Positions 44,322-53,504 of a stretch of 64,000 bases of DNA are shown here, in pieces. A model generated the notes under the pieces. That model worked only from the letters and a program-made list of their open reading frames with translations. It was not told where the DNA came from and did no database searches. The stretch lies in contig JAPYSB010000002.1 in the NCBI GenBank assembly GCA_029936675.1, positions 1-64,000 on the forward strand, in the 5' to 3' direction. This stretch comes from Dehalococcoidia bacterium (GTDB lineage Bacteria > Chloroflexota > Dehalococcoidia > Lucifugimonadales > UBA826). Positions within the stretch are counted from its first letter, which is position 1, and the number at the start of each line of letters is the position of its first letter. The position numbers and the translations under genes are program-made.

Positions 44322-45790
44322 CAGTAGTTTTGACGATACCAACGTTTTCCAACGCTATCTTTAAATATCGTCATGATCTTATGGTCAGATGTACTGATAC
44401 TATAATAGGTACGACTAATCGGATCCGGAATCCACCATAAGTCAATCTTCCAGATGTCCAAAACTTTAATTTTTAGATTATCTCCATTAGATAAAGATAG
44501 AAATTTAGGAATATTATTTAGCTCTTGAACTGTGATTTTTTGAGGTAGATTAATAGACATAACAGAAAATTTTGTATCAGGATCTATAGAAATCTGCAGT
44601 GCCCTTCGCTCAGGAACCGGATGCTCTGCATTCACAGTAAGGAGCTTGTAAAGAGAGTTTTTAGCAGGAATTTTCTTGCGAATGTGACGGTCTATTTTAA
44701 TCAACTGATCTCTCTTTTCGTCAAGGTGATCGCGAATTTCTTTGAAGGCTCGATACTGAATACCGTGCTCTCCAACAAAATCTGAAATTGTAATCGAGAT
44801 ATCTTCAACTGATCCGGGCAATTCCAAATCTTCTAACTCTGATCTAAGCAATAAACATAAATCATTGGAATTACCAAGCGGTCTTTTTAAGATCAAATTC
44901 TTGGCCCAAACCTGAGATCCAACAAGTTCAAGCAAAATAGATATTTTTCTAACATATTTACTTTTCAACACAGGTCGCATAAAAGCCCTCTGTATCAAAA
45001 ATTCTAACGTTGTAAAAAGAACTGAAAGAGAATCAGAAGGAAATGGTAAAGATACGTGTTCGGTTATATTCTGAACAGGTTTATTAAAAGAAATGTAATC
45101 ACTATTTTCAGCGCGAGACAGCGATAAAGCTCTACAACCGTCATCTCCAAATTTAGAATAAATCAACCCGTAATCTTGAGCCGCTATATCACCAATTGTA
45201 TGCATTCCAAATTTATGGAAATTAATAATGGTGCTTCTTTTAACAGGTAGTATATCTACACTGAAAGTAGCTAAAAAAGCATCGATGTTTTTCAATATTT
45301 TTGTAGACCCACCGGGGGTAGAAGAAAGGGCTGCGGCATATGCAGAAAATTTATTTACAGATATCCCAAATCTTGGTTCTAGAAAATATGGGATTGAATC
45401 CAATATATGAGTAACTAATTTAGCTTCACCTCCATACATTTCACTCAACCCATGGATATTTATATAAATAATCCCCAAACTTGATCTCTCAATTTTTGGA
45501 GTTATTCGTGCAATATTTGATATGACTGAAGCGAAGATTTGTTCATAATTTTTACGGTCAAATTCAAATCTTACGGAATCTGGATATCTAGACAATGCCG
45601 ATGAAAGTGGATTTCCTTTTGAAATATTTTTTATAGTTTTAGAAAAATCTTCAACTACAGGTAATTTAGAAGATTCGCAAGAATATAAAATAACCTCATT
45701 ATCGGAGAGTTCAGGGTTTTTATTAACCTCTGATTTAACCCCAAAATGAGTTATTAAAAGGCATCCGATTTTAGAATTTCTGTTAGCCAT
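44321..45790 (-). CDS. imuB: ImuB-like inactive Y-family polymerase subunit
   Basis: A 489-residue Y-family-related protein. The N-terminal motif where active enzymes have DxDxFFA reads LLITHFGVKSE, and the second catalytic motif (normally SxDE) reads YINIHGLSEMYGG. All catalytic acids are therefore absent, as in ImuB scaffolds. The finger/thumb region is recognisable (RPVLKSKYVRKISILLEL), and the C-terminal WW-x-PDPISRTYYSI ... RWYRQNY resembles the tail domain of actinobacterial ImuB proteins. ImuB recruits DnaE2 to the clamp. No imuA is adjacent. A LexA-type box lies 51 bases upstream. Confidence 0.85.
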   Translation of the reverse strand: MANRNSKIGCLLITHFGVKSEVNKNPELSDNEVILYSCESSKLPVVEDFSKTIKNISKGNPLSSALSRYPDSVRFEFDRKNYEQIFASVISNIARITPKIERSSLGIIYINIHGLSEMYGGEAKLVTHILDSIPYFLEPRFGISVNKFSAYAAALSSTPGGSTKILKNIDAFLATFSVDILPVKRSTIINFHKFGMHTIGDIAAQDYGLIYSKFGDDGCRALSLSRAENSDYISFNKPVQNITEHVSLPFPSDSLSVLFTTLEFLIQRAFMRPVLKSKYVRKISILLELVGSQVWAKNLILKRPLGNSNDLCLLLRSELEDLELPGSVEDISITISDFVGEHGIQYRAFKEIRDHLDEKRDQLIKIDRHIRKKIPAKNSLYKLLTVNAEHPVPERRALQISIDPDTKFSVMSINLPQKITVQELNNIPKFLSLSNGDNLKIKVLDIWKIDLWWIPDPISRTYYSISTSDHKIMTIFKDSVGKRWYRQNY

Positions 45791-45841
45791 ATTGTTAAAT
45801 TCATTTTTATGTGCGAATAAAGTTAAGAGTGTAATTATAAT

Positions 45842-45855
45842 AGAACTTATGTTCT
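45842..45855. promoter_or_regulatory. LexA-type SOS box upstream of imuB-dnaE2
   Basis: AGAAC-TTAT-GTTCT is a perfect 14-bp palindrome and matches the GAAC-N4-GTTC consensus of LexA boxes in Gram-positive bacteria. It lies 51-65 bases upstream of the imuB ATG, an ideal operator position for DNA-damage control of the mutagenesis cassette. It also lies in the shared gap before the NHL-repeat gene on the plus strand. Confidence 0.75.
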
Positions 45856-45972
45856 GTTTTCAATACTAGAATAATAGGCTGTTTTTGTGTATTTCAACAA
45901 AAATTGACTGTGTTTCTAGCTAATGTTATGTTCAGCGTAGAAAAATATATTTTCACAATAGCGAGGGACAAA

Positions 45973-46926
45973 ATGAGTGTTACTGTAGGCACTGGTAATT
46001 TTAAATATGAAGCCGTAGATTCATGGCCAACACTCCCTGATGGAGCCACACTGATAGAAACGCCCGGAGTGGCAGTGGACTCACAAGATGAAATATACAC
46101 ATTCAGCCGTAATACTGACCATCCAGTGATGGTTTTTAATAGAGATGGCAACTTCTTAAGAGGATTTGGGGCAGGTATATTTAGCAATAGGACACACGGT
46201 ATCTTGATAGGCCCTGACGATACTGTCTACTGCGCGGATGATGGGATCCACACAATAACTAAGTTCACTAGGGAAGGTGAACTACTCATGACAATAGGTA
46301 CTCCAGGTAAATCCTCAGAAATATGGAAAGGCGACCCTTTCAACCGCCCAACACATGCGGCGGTATCAAAAAAGAGTGGAGATATATTCATAACCGACGG
46401 ATACGGAAATTTTCGAGTTCATAAATATTCAGCTGAGGGTCAATACATCAAATCATGGGGAGAACCCGGTATAGAGCCTGGTCAATTCCTCAGACCTCAC
46501 AATATAGCTGTAGACGACAACGACAGGGTCATTGTGGCCGATCGTGAAGCCCATCGAGTGCAGGTTTTTGATACAGATGGCAATGTTATAGACGTTTGGA
46601 ACAATATATTCATGCCCAACGGGCTGACTATCGGCCCAGACGGAAATATATATATTGGCGAACTACCAGGTATGACACAAGCAGATCCTACTCCTCCTAA
46701 CCATGGACACAACATAAGTATCATCAGTCCTTCTGGTGAAAAACTCGGTAGAATTGGTCATCCTGAAGAAGGTGAAGAACCTGGTAAATTCATAGCACCT
46801 CATGGTATTGGTGTAGATTCACACGGAGATATATATGTTGGTGAAGTTTCATATACGATCAGGGGCAGCCATATGACTCCACCAAAGGAACTTCGTAGCC
46901 TAAGTAAACTTAGAAAAGTAACTTAG
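45973..46926 (+). CDS. NHL-repeat six-bladed beta-propeller protein
   Basis: A 317-residue NHL-repeat protein (from ATG 45973) built of about six blades, each with a GVAVDSQDEIY- or NIAVDDNDRVIVADR-like unit. It is similar to the lyase domain of peptidyl-alpha-hydroxyglycine alpha-amidating enzymes and to bacterial lactonase-like propellers. No signal peptide is seen with this start. GAGG six bases upstream supports ATG 45973; the frame extends to 45904 without a ribosome site. Its role is unknown; it may be an enzyme of the catabolic island that begins here. Confidence 0.82.
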   Translation: MSVTVGTGNFKYEAVDSWPTLPDGATLIETPGVAVDSQDEIYTFSRNTDHPVMVFNRDGNFLRGFGAGIFSNRTHGILIGPDDTVYCADDGIHTITKFTREGELLMTIGTPGKSSEIWKGDPFNRPTHAAVSKKSGDIFITDGYGNFRVHKYSAEGQYIKSWGEPGIEPGQFLRPHNIAVDDNDRVIVADREAHRVQVFDTDGNVIDVWNNIFMPNGLTIGPDGNIYIGELPGMTQADPTPPNHGHNISIISPSGEKLGRIGHPEEGEEPGKFIAPHGIGVDSHGDIYVGEVSYTIRGSHMTPPKELRSLSKLRKVT

Positions 46927-46930
46927 CCTT

Positions 46931-47473
46931 TTAAGCCAGATCGTCAGGTATAGGCCACCCATCGGGTATATGTTGAAAGTCATCTTCTACCTTGTACACA
47001 TTCATTCCGCGCGCCTCGTAATTGGACAAAGCGTATGGATGATCTAGACTACAAGTATGCAGCCATACCCTAGATGCTCCCATGGAAAATGCGTCGTCTA
47101 AAGCATTTGTCAGAAGGTGACCACCCAACCCGCTTCCAAGGTATCCCGGAATTAATCCGAAGTAGGATACTTCCACATTGTTATTATCTTGGGGATCCAA
47201 CATATAAAACCCAATGGGTTTACCTGAGAGTTCCATGATCCACAAAGATATGCATGAATCTGAAATCCATTCTTCCCATTCACTTAAACTCCAGTAATAC
47301 CTATCAACCCAGTACCATTCCCTACCAACTGTCCTATAGAGCCATTGAGCAAAAGCAGAATCTGGTTCTCTGACTTGGGTTATTTTCAAATCGGTTTGAA
47401 CAACCAACTTTCGATTGATATTTTCCCGAGAAAGTATTTCCAGATAATGCACGGTCATAGGAAAATCTATCAT
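46931..47473 (-). CDS. GNAT-family N-acetyltransferase
   Basis: A 180-residue acetyltransferase. The GNAT core includes the acetyl-CoA loop in GLIPGYLGSGLGGHLLTNAL (motif A, about 110-130) and the flanking strands VEVSYFGL and RVWLHTCSLDHP. The ATG overlaps the stop of the enolase-superfamily gene as ATGA, so the two are co-translated. It is the third gene of EamA-enolase-GNAT. The substrate is likely an amine or amino acid related to the compound handled by this operon. Confidence 0.85.
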   Translation of the reverse strand: MIDFPMTVHYLEILSRENINRKLVVQTDLKITQVREPDSAFAQWLYRTVGREWYWVDRYYWSLSEWEEWISDSCISLWIMELSGKPIGFYMLDPQDNNNVEVSYFGLIPGYLGSGLGGHLLTNALDDAFSMGASRVWLHTCSLDHPYALSNYEARGMNVYKVEDDFQHIPDGWPIPDDLA

Positions 47474-48588
47474 GACAATTTGTACCTATCCAGCAGCTCC
47501 ATATTTAATTCAAATCCAATCCCGGGTCTGTCAGGCACAGTAACATATCCATCAGTGTCGGGGGTCATTCGTGGTATAAACATCTCTGACCTAAGTGGGT
47601 CAACCGCAACTGGATAGTATTCCAAGAATTCCCCATGAGGTATACCAGCGGCAAGAGGTAATTGAAGTTCTTGGCAGCCATGCGGAGCTATCGATACACC
47701 TTTTTCTTTAGCTAGATCGGTTATATCTTTAGCAATGTCATATCCAGGGCAAATTGCAACGTCAACGTTCAGAATATCAGCTCCCTGATGATCAAGGAGG
47801 GTTTCGAAATGAGAAAGGTGGTATCCGTTTTCACCAGTAGCAATTTTCACCTTCGAGTTTTCTTTCAAAACACCATGTTCTCTATACCGATGTATTGGCA
47901 TAGGTTCCTCAAACCAATACACTCCAAATTTATCTAGTTCATGAGCAAAGTCTAATGACTGATTCAGATCTAAAGCACAATTTGCATCAACCATCAAAAC
48001 CACATCATCCCCTACAGCCTTTCTAGCCGCCTCCACCCTGAGCATATCACCCCTAATACCTTCATTTGGATCACCGATTTTAATCTTCACAGCACCAGCA
48101 TTCATTTCATTAATATTGAAAAGAACCTCATCTTGAAGTTCTTTGAGTCCTTTCCCCTCGGCATAATAACCTCCAGCAATATATGTTCTGATGCGGTCTT
48201 GGCTCCCTCCTAGTAATTCATGAACTGATTTTCCTAAGGCTTTACCTTTTATATCCCAACAGGCGATATTTATTGCTGCTAAAACTTGTGTGTTAACTCC
48301 CCCTGGACCAAATATTTTTATGTGTTTTTCACCCAAATCTTCCGCTATCTTCCTAGTTTCAAGCGGGTCTCTTCCAATCAACAAGTCACGAAAATAATCG
48401 ACAAAAGGAGGAAACACATTCAAAGGCCTTTCAGCAGCAGTACCACCATTCCAACCAAACCCATCGATTCCTTCATCCGTTTTAACTGTGACTTTATGGA
48501 GCCTGCCTGGGCCATAAAAATGGCCTCCATTCCAAATCCCTGGCCTTTCCCACTCAAAAACTTCACTTATTACATCAGTAATTTTCAT
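47470..48588 (-). CDS. Mandelate racemase/muconate lactonising enzyme family (enolase superfamily)
   Basis: A 372-residue member of the enolase superfamily. The catalytic framework is complete: Lys168-x-Lys170 (VKIKIG), metal ligands Asp201, Glu227 and Glu253, and His303 (APHG). KxK with a His on the other face is the mandelate-racemase subgroup pattern, typical of acid-sugar dehydratases and racemases acting on carboxylates. It overlaps the EamA gene by one base (TAATG) and GNAT by four. It probably dehydrates or racemises a carboxylate taken up or exported by its neighbours. Confidence 0.9.
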   Translation of the reverse strand: MKITDVISEVFEWERPGIWNGGHFYGPGRLHKVTVKTDEGIDGFGWNGGTAAERPLNVFPPFVDYFRDLLIGRDPLETRKIAEDLGEKHIKIFGPGGVNTQVLAAINIACWDIKGKALGKSVHELLGGSQDRIRTYIAGGYYAEGKGLKELQDEVLFNINEMNAGAVKIKIGDPNEGIRGDMLRVEAARKAVGDDVVLMVDANCALDLNQSLDFAHELDKFGVYWFEEPMPIHRYREHGVLKENSKVKIATGENGYHLSHFETLLDHQGADILNVDVAICPGYDIAKDITDLAKEKGVSIAPHGCQELQLPLAAGIPHGEFLEYYPVAVDPLRSEMFIPRMTPDTDGYVTVPDRPGIGFELNMELLDRYKLS

Positions 48589-49541
48589 TAGGCTAAAACC
48601 TTCCGTCTCTTGGCTTTAATGAACGACTCAGAACCAAACGTAATAGCACCCGCACCTACAAATACAAGGCCTCCTAGCAATCCTCGGCCTGGATCCTCTG
48701 AAAGAACCAACCATGCCAATAGAACCCCCGCAGGCGGTTGTATAAATGAGTAAAATGTTACTGTCGAAGGTAAATATTTCTTTACCAACCATGCATTGGC
48801 AAGAAATCCGAATCCAGCGATCACAAATCCTTGATAGGCAAGCGCTAACCAAAATCTTAACTCAATGGTGTATTGTGGGGATTCAAAAAGCAAACTGCCT
48901 ATGAAAAACAACGTTATTCCTATAACAAGTTGCCCAAACATGATTTTCGCCTCAGACATTTTTTGTGCAAAATTGGACATCAAAACCAACCGCAACCCCA
49001 ACAAAATGGCTGACAAAAGGCTCATCAAGTCACCTTCTATGGAAACACCTGGTATGACAATTCCCGCATCCCCAAAAACTATCGTCAGTATACCTATGTA
49101 GGACAGAACAATTGCCAATATTTTCCATCGAGTAAGAGTATCGGTTGGAACTAAGAAATGGGCTATTACTGCCGCCCAAATGGGGTAAGTGGAATTTAGC
49201 GCGGTGGCATGCCCAGCAGTAGTCAAATATTGACCTACATTCATGAACATAATCTGTACTGTGAAAAGAGCCCCTACTATCAAAATTGGGCAAATTTCAT
49301 TTTTGTTAACTTTAAAAGACTCTTTTCTGAGGAGCATATAAGCAAAAGTTACCGTCCCTCCGAGCACAAATCTCATCCATCCCACTTGCAAAGGTGATCC
49401 ATACTCAAGAGATGCTTTTATACTTACGTGATTACCTCCCCAAAGCAAAGAGAGGAATATCTGAAAAACAGTGGGCATCAGCCCCGCTGGCTTTCTTTTT
49501 TCAAGCGTATCTACTTTTTCTTCCGGTTGTGGGGATAACAT
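48588..49541 (-). CDS. EamA/DMT-superfamily transporter
   Basis: A ten-helix drug/metabolite transporter with two EamA repeats (the first begins about residue 27, the second about residue 170). The conserved LNSTYPIWAAVIAHF and a C-terminal TVTFYSFIQPPAGVLLAWL segment are present. It could move an amino acid or organic acid. It is the first gene of the operon with the enolase-superfamily enzyme and GNAT, and divergent from the luciferase-like monooxygenase gene; the 73-base gap likely carries both promoters. Confidence 0.87.
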   Translation of the reverse strand: MLSPQPEEKVDTLEKRKPAGLMPTVFQIFLSLLWGGNHVSIKASLEYGSPLQVGWMRFVLGGTVTFAYMLLRKESFKVNKNEICPILIVGALFTVQIMFMNVGQYLTTAGHATALNSTYPIWAAVIAHFLVPTDTLTRWKILAIVLSYIGILTIVFGDAGIVIPGVSIEGDLMSLLSAILLGLRLVLMSNFAQKMSEAKIMFGQLVIGITLFFIGSLLFESPQYTIELRFWLALAYQGFVIAGFGFLANAWLVKKYLPSTVTFYSFIQPPAGVLLAWLVLSEDPGRGLLGGLVFVGAGAITFGSESFIKAKRRKVLA

Positions 49542-49614
49542 AAAAAAGGATTTTACCTCACCCAGCTCAATGGAGACAGCTAGGTGGGTACTTTGTTATC
49601 CTTTCTGTACAAAT

Positions 49615-50685
49615 ATGGCATCTATAAAAGACATAAAGCTAACGGTGGTAGACCAATCACCGATTCGGCGTGGCGGCACCCCTGCCGATGCGTTAAATGA
49701 GTCAGTTGACCTAGCAGTACATACAGAAAACCTTGGATATTCTAGGTATTGGGTAGCGGAACACCACAATTCCAACTCTTTTTCCGGAACGAGTCCAGAA
49801 ATTCTAATAGGGCAGATAGCAGCAAAAACCTCAACTATCCGTGTCGGAAGCGGCGGTGTTATGTTAAGCCATTACTCTGCACTTAAAGTGGCTGAACAAT
49901 TTAGTGTATTGGATTCTTTCCATCCAAGCAGAATTGACCTCGGAATTGGCAGAGCCCCCGGTAGCGATAGAAGAACTGCCGCTGCTTTAACATACCCAAG
50001 ACCAACAATGGACGTTTTCAGTGACTTTCCTCAAATGGTCAAAGACCTGTTAAGTTTTCTAGAAGATGCCGTGGAAGATGATCATCCTCTCTCAGGTATT
50101 AGAGCTCAATCTTCGGGTAAAGATACATACCCGTCAGTGTGGCTCCTAGGATCGAGTGATTATAGTGCTAGATTAGCAGCAGAAATGGGCCTTCCGTTTA
50201 GCTTCGCGGATTTTTTTGGAAACACCTCAGAATACGGTCCTCAGGTTACTGATTTCTATAGAAATAACTTCAAACCATCTGACTATTTATCAGAACCCAA
50301 AGTAAATGTAAGCCTGCAGGTGATATGCGCCGATACAGAGGAAAAAGCTAAATTCGTTGGATCTTCAAGGAGTATTAACAAAATTATATCGACAATGGGA
50401 ATCACAACGAAAGGTTTGTTGCCCCCAGAAGAAGCTTCCGTATGGCCATTAGACGATCAGGCCAAGGCCTATATGGAACAAACCACCCAAAGCTATATAG
50501 AAGGTGACCCCGACCAAGTAAGAGAAGGAATTATCTCATCATCAGAACGCTATCAAACCCCTGATATAGGGATAGTATCCAATTGTTACTACTTTGATGA
50601 CAGAAAAAAATCATACTCTTTAGTTGCAGAATCTGTGGGTGTTCATCCGAATTCAAAAACCAATGTAGCAACTGCAGAATTTTAG
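49615..50685 (+). CDS. LLM-class flavin-dependent oxidoreductase
   Basis: A luciferase-like flavin monooxygenase (356 aa from ATG 49615). The family pattern includes LGYSRYWVAEHHN, IRVGSGGVMLSHYSALKVAEQF, RIDLGIGRAPGSD and SVWLLGSSDYSARLAAEMG. These enzymes oxidise organic substrates with reduced FMN and O2; the substrate is unknown. The frame is open to 49471, but the earlier part would overlap the EamA gene, and similarity begins near 49615. It is convergent with the next MFS gene, overlapping by four bases. It belongs to a different subgroup from the SsuD-like enzyme at 13306. Confidence 0.87.
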   Translation: MASIKDIKLTVVDQSPIRRGGTPADALNESVDLAVHTENLGYSRYWVAEHHNSNSFSGTSPEILIGQIAAKTSTIRVGSGGVMLSHYSALKVAEQFSVLDSFHPSRIDLGIGRAPGSDRRTAAALTYPRPTMDVFSDFPQMVKDLLSFLEDAVEDDHPLSGIRAQSSGKDTYPSVWLLGSSDYSARLAAEMGLPFSFADFFGNTSEYGPQVTDFYRNNFKPSDYLSEPKVNVSLQVICADTEEKAKFVGSSRSINKIISTMGITTKGLLPPEEASVWPLDDQAKAYMEQTTQSYIEGDPDQVREGIISSSERYQTPDIGIVSNCYYFDDRKKSYSLVAESVGVHPNSKTNVATAEF

Positions 50686-52022
50686 TTGGGATTGGCTATA
50701 TAGGCATCAGGATGAGCAGGCTTTTTTGCAAACAGGAAACAAAATCCTCCAATGACTGCCAATACGCCAAGTACGGCGAACGCTGTTTGATAGGTGCCGG
50801 TCGAGTCACGCATTACCCCAGCAAAAACCGGTCCGATCAGCAACAGCACGTTCATTGGTACCTGAGATATCCCCATTATCTTGCCATAATTTTTTCTGCC
50901 AAAATAATCTCCTCGTATGGAAGAAGATATAGGATTCCTTCCACCAAATCCTATCCCGAACAGCAAAGCAAACCCGTAGGCCGCAAAAAGATTGGAAGGC
51001 CCGAAAGTTAAAATAAAAACCCCAAGGGCCTGACATAGGGTAAACATCATTAGTGCCACATTTTTGGGCATCCGATCCCCAACATACCCTCCAACCAATT
51101 GGAATACCATAGAAACCGCTGTATAGGCCGAAACAACAAATGCAGCCGTCTGCAAACTGTATCCTTGATCTGTCATCATAGGCGCAAGATGTAACATAAA
51201 TGCCAACAAAACCATCGATGTGAATCCATGGCCAAGACTTATAAACCAAAAGGCCGGGGCTCTCAAAGCCTGTGATACCGTGAAGTCATACTCTTGCTCG
51301 ATTGTTACACCACTGATTAAAGCTTCCTTGTTCCGTCTTTCAATGCCTTCTTCCGTATCGCCGTCCGGAAGCAATCCATAATCTTCCGGTTTATTTCTAA
51401 GGAGGCTAGTCAACGGAAGGGCCAGCAGTATAGTGACTATCCCTAGGATGAACGCAGTTAAGCTCCAGCCTGGCCTATCTAAAAAGTCTGGGTCTACAAG
51501 CCAGGCCAACAGTGGTACAAGGAATAGTGCCCCAAACCTAGAAAGGGCATTAGACAGGCCCATGGCAAACGATCGTCTTCTGACAAACCAATTGTTCATC
51601 ATAGTATTTAAAGCCAACCAACTACCTAGTCCCTGACCAAGAGCTATAACCAGGTAAGAAAAATAGAAGATTAACAAATGATTTATACGGCTAAACACTA
51701 TCCATCCACACCCCATGATTATCATTCCTATTAAAACCATGCGTTTAGTGCCAAACCTATCCACTAGGTAACCTTCCACAGGGCCTAAAATACCGCCTTC
51801 AACCCTCGTAAACGATAACGCTAGAGACAGTTGAGTCCTGTTCCACCCAAAGGCCCTTTCCATTGCAACCGCCCAGATACCCATGGCATGGAAAAGAGGG
51901 GTAGTGGCTACCAACATTACAGCACCAAAGACTGGAACTAGATACCAACCATAAAATGTGTTTTTTCGCCTGTTGCCTAATTTATTTTTGGCATTTTGAA
52001 ACAAAGCTTGGGCACTTTCCAA
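50682..52022 (-). CDS. MFS transporter, monocarboxylate/oxalate-type
   Basis: A 446-residue major-facilitator carrier with about 12 helices. It resembles the oxalate:formate/monocarboxylate group: YGWYLVPVFGAVMLV at the start and GYLVDRFGTKRMVLIG as motif A, with GGYVGDRMPKN in the matching position of the second half. It likely imports an organic acid for the catabolic enzymes nearby. It is related in layout to the carrier at 56840-58159. A tandem 14-bp repeat and hairpin lie upstream. Confidence 0.86.
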   Translation of the reverse strand: MESAQALFQNAKNKLGNRRKNTFYGWYLVPVFGAVMLVATTPLFHAMGIWAVAMERAFGWNRTQLSLALSFTRVEGGILGPVEGYLVDRFGTKRMVLIGMIIMGCGWIVFSRINHLLIFYFSYLVIALGQGLGSWLALNTMMNNWFVRRRSFAMGLSNALSRFGALFLVPLLAWLVDPDFLDRPGWSLTAFILGIVTILLALPLTSLLRNKPEDYGLLPDGDTEEGIERRNKEALISGVTIEQEYDFTVSQALRAPAFWFISLGHGFTSMVLLAFMLHLAPMMTDQGYSLQTAAFVVSAYTAVSMVFQLVGGYVGDRMPKNVALMMFTLCQALGVFILTFGPSNLFAAYGFALLFGIGFGGRNPISSSIRGDYFGRKNYGKIMGISQVPMNVLLLIGPVFAGVMRDSTGTYQTAFAVLGVLAVIGGFCFLFAKKPAHPDAYIANPN

Positions 52023-52091
52023 TTACAGAATTTTTTGGTGGAACTATTAGTCTGCCGGTATGAATATGTCATTAGATACAGGAATTAAGAT

Positions 52092-52119
52092 TCACAAATA
52101 CTAACTCACAAATACTTAC
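52092..52119. repeat. Tandem pair of 14-bp direct repeats
   Basis: TCACAAATACTAAC (52092-52105) is immediately followed by TCACAAATACTTAC (52106-52119), with one mismatch. The pair lies about 70 bases upstream of the minus-strand MFS gene starting at 52022 and could be an operator for it. Confidence 0.5.
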
Positions 52120-52126
52120 TGGTAAA

Positions 52127-52153
52127 GTTCAGTCCTACGGCATGGAGCTGAAC
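52127..52153 (-). terminator. Hairpin downstream of MFS gene 52178-53428
   Basis: GTTCAG-TCC and GGA-g-CTGAAC can form a nine-pair stem with one bulge around an eight-base loop. It lies 24 bases after the stop of the minus-strand MFS gene and is followed on that strand by only three T residues, so it is a weak terminator candidate. Confidence 0.4.
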
Positions 52154-52177
52154 CTCACGAGGGAGTTAATATAGAAT

Positions 52178-53428
52178 TTAATCCTGATTTCGCACCGAAG
52201 GGGAGAAGATCCAAAAAACTATTGAAATAACAACCCCAAGAGCCCCCATGAACACTAAACTTGATCGAACCGACGTGATCCCTGCCATCCAACCCACAAA
52301 AAGGCTAAAGAAGACGACCATACCCATACCAATTCGGTAAGCGCTCATCGCCCGGACCCTGTATTGGTCTTCCGCCAATGTTTGAGTTAAAACACCATTT
52401 GTCGTTCGAAATGCGGTCTGGGTAGCACCAAAAATTGCGAGGACCAAAAAAGCTGGAACTATCCACAAAGATTGACTCAATAAAAGAGTCATAATGGCAC
52501 CACCAAGAGCAGAAAGAATACAAAGCATGCCCCGCCATTTTGGAAATCCAAATGCAGAAAATACAAACACCATTAGCAATCCACCAGCTCCATTAACCGC
52601 CATCATGTAGCCGCCATAATCAACATCTCTATGAAGCACGTCTGTAGTAAACAAAGGCAACAAAAATATGACGGGATGCAAAACAACATTTGGTGCAGCA
52701 GACAACATATAAATCAATGTCAAAGGACGCTGTTGTTTCCACAGATACTTAAACCCATCCACCATATCGGTAAACATCTGTGAAATTCCAAAACTCGTAA
52801 CAAATTCTCGTTTTATGAAATAAGGAGTGGACATCGGGATTAGAGCCACTATGACCCCTAGATAGAGGAGTGCTTCAATGGTGAAATTCCAAAAAAATCC
52901 CACATTTGAAACGATGATGCCGCCAATGAATGGGCCAATCATTCTGGTACCAGGTATCGTAAGAACACTAGTAGCATATGCGTTGCTAAGAGCATGGGAG
53001 GGAACGGTATTGGCAATAAGTGCTTGGCGTATCGGCATTTTTAGTGCTTCGCAGCACCCTGCCAGCAGTGCAAATGTATACACATGCCACACAAGGACGG
53101 ATCCTGCCCAAAGCAACAAAGCAAAGGAAAGAGCCAGCAGAACCATAAATATTTCAAGGGAAATGACCAGCTTCTTACGATTTAACCGGTCGCCTAAAAC
53201 CCCACCCCAAGGGCAAATAATAATCCCAGGTAGAGCTGCGGCACCGCCTACGCCCACTACAAGCAAGGCAGAATTAGAACCACCTTCAGTAAGGGATTTT
53301 ACCAGCCATCCTAAGGTAAGTAGCTGCAGCCATTGTGCAGTATTCGCGCAAAAATTTGCCGTCCACAAATAACGATAATCAGGATAAGCCCGCAATGAAT
53401 CTAAGGTGTGTATGGTGGGTAATTTCAT
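52178..53428 (-). CDS. MFS transporter, MFS_3/enterobactin-exporter-like
   Basis: A 416-residue MFS carrier with about 12 helices, starting with the group's usual lead-in (RAYPDYRYLWTANFCANTAQW). Motif A is GGVLGDRLNRKKLV and the following MPIRQALIANTVP is characteristic of this exporter-type subgroup. It is similar in layout to the carrier at 62131-63399. It likely exports a small molecule. It is separated from the enolase-superfamily gene upstream by 76 bases and may share its transcript. Confidence 0.85.
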   Translation of the reverse strand: MKLPTIHTLDSLRAYPDYRYLWTANFCANTAQWLQLLTLGWLVKSLTEGGSNSALLVVGVGGAAALPGIIICPWGGVLGDRLNRKKLVISLEIFMVLLALSFALLLWAGSVLVWHVYTFALLAGCCEALKMPIRQALIANTVPSHALSNAYATSVLTIPGTRMIGPFIGGIIVSNVGFFWNFTIEALLYLGVIVALIPMSTPYFIKREFVTSFGISQMFTDMVDGFKYLWKQQRPLTLIYMLSAAPNVVLHPVIFLLPLFTTDVLHRDVDYGGYMMAVNGAGGLLMVFVFSAFGFPKWRGMLCILSALGGAIMTLLLSQSLWIVPAFLVLAIFGATQTAFRTTNGVLTQTLAEDQYRVRAMSAYRIGMGMVVFFSLFVGWMAGITSVRSSLVFMGALGVVISIVFWIFSPSVRNQD

Positions 53429-53504
53429 ACCCGCTCAAACACGGTCAAAGGCTTTCCCAAACTAAATGATGTCTTAATTTTCAATCGAACCTGACAGGCT
53501 TTTT

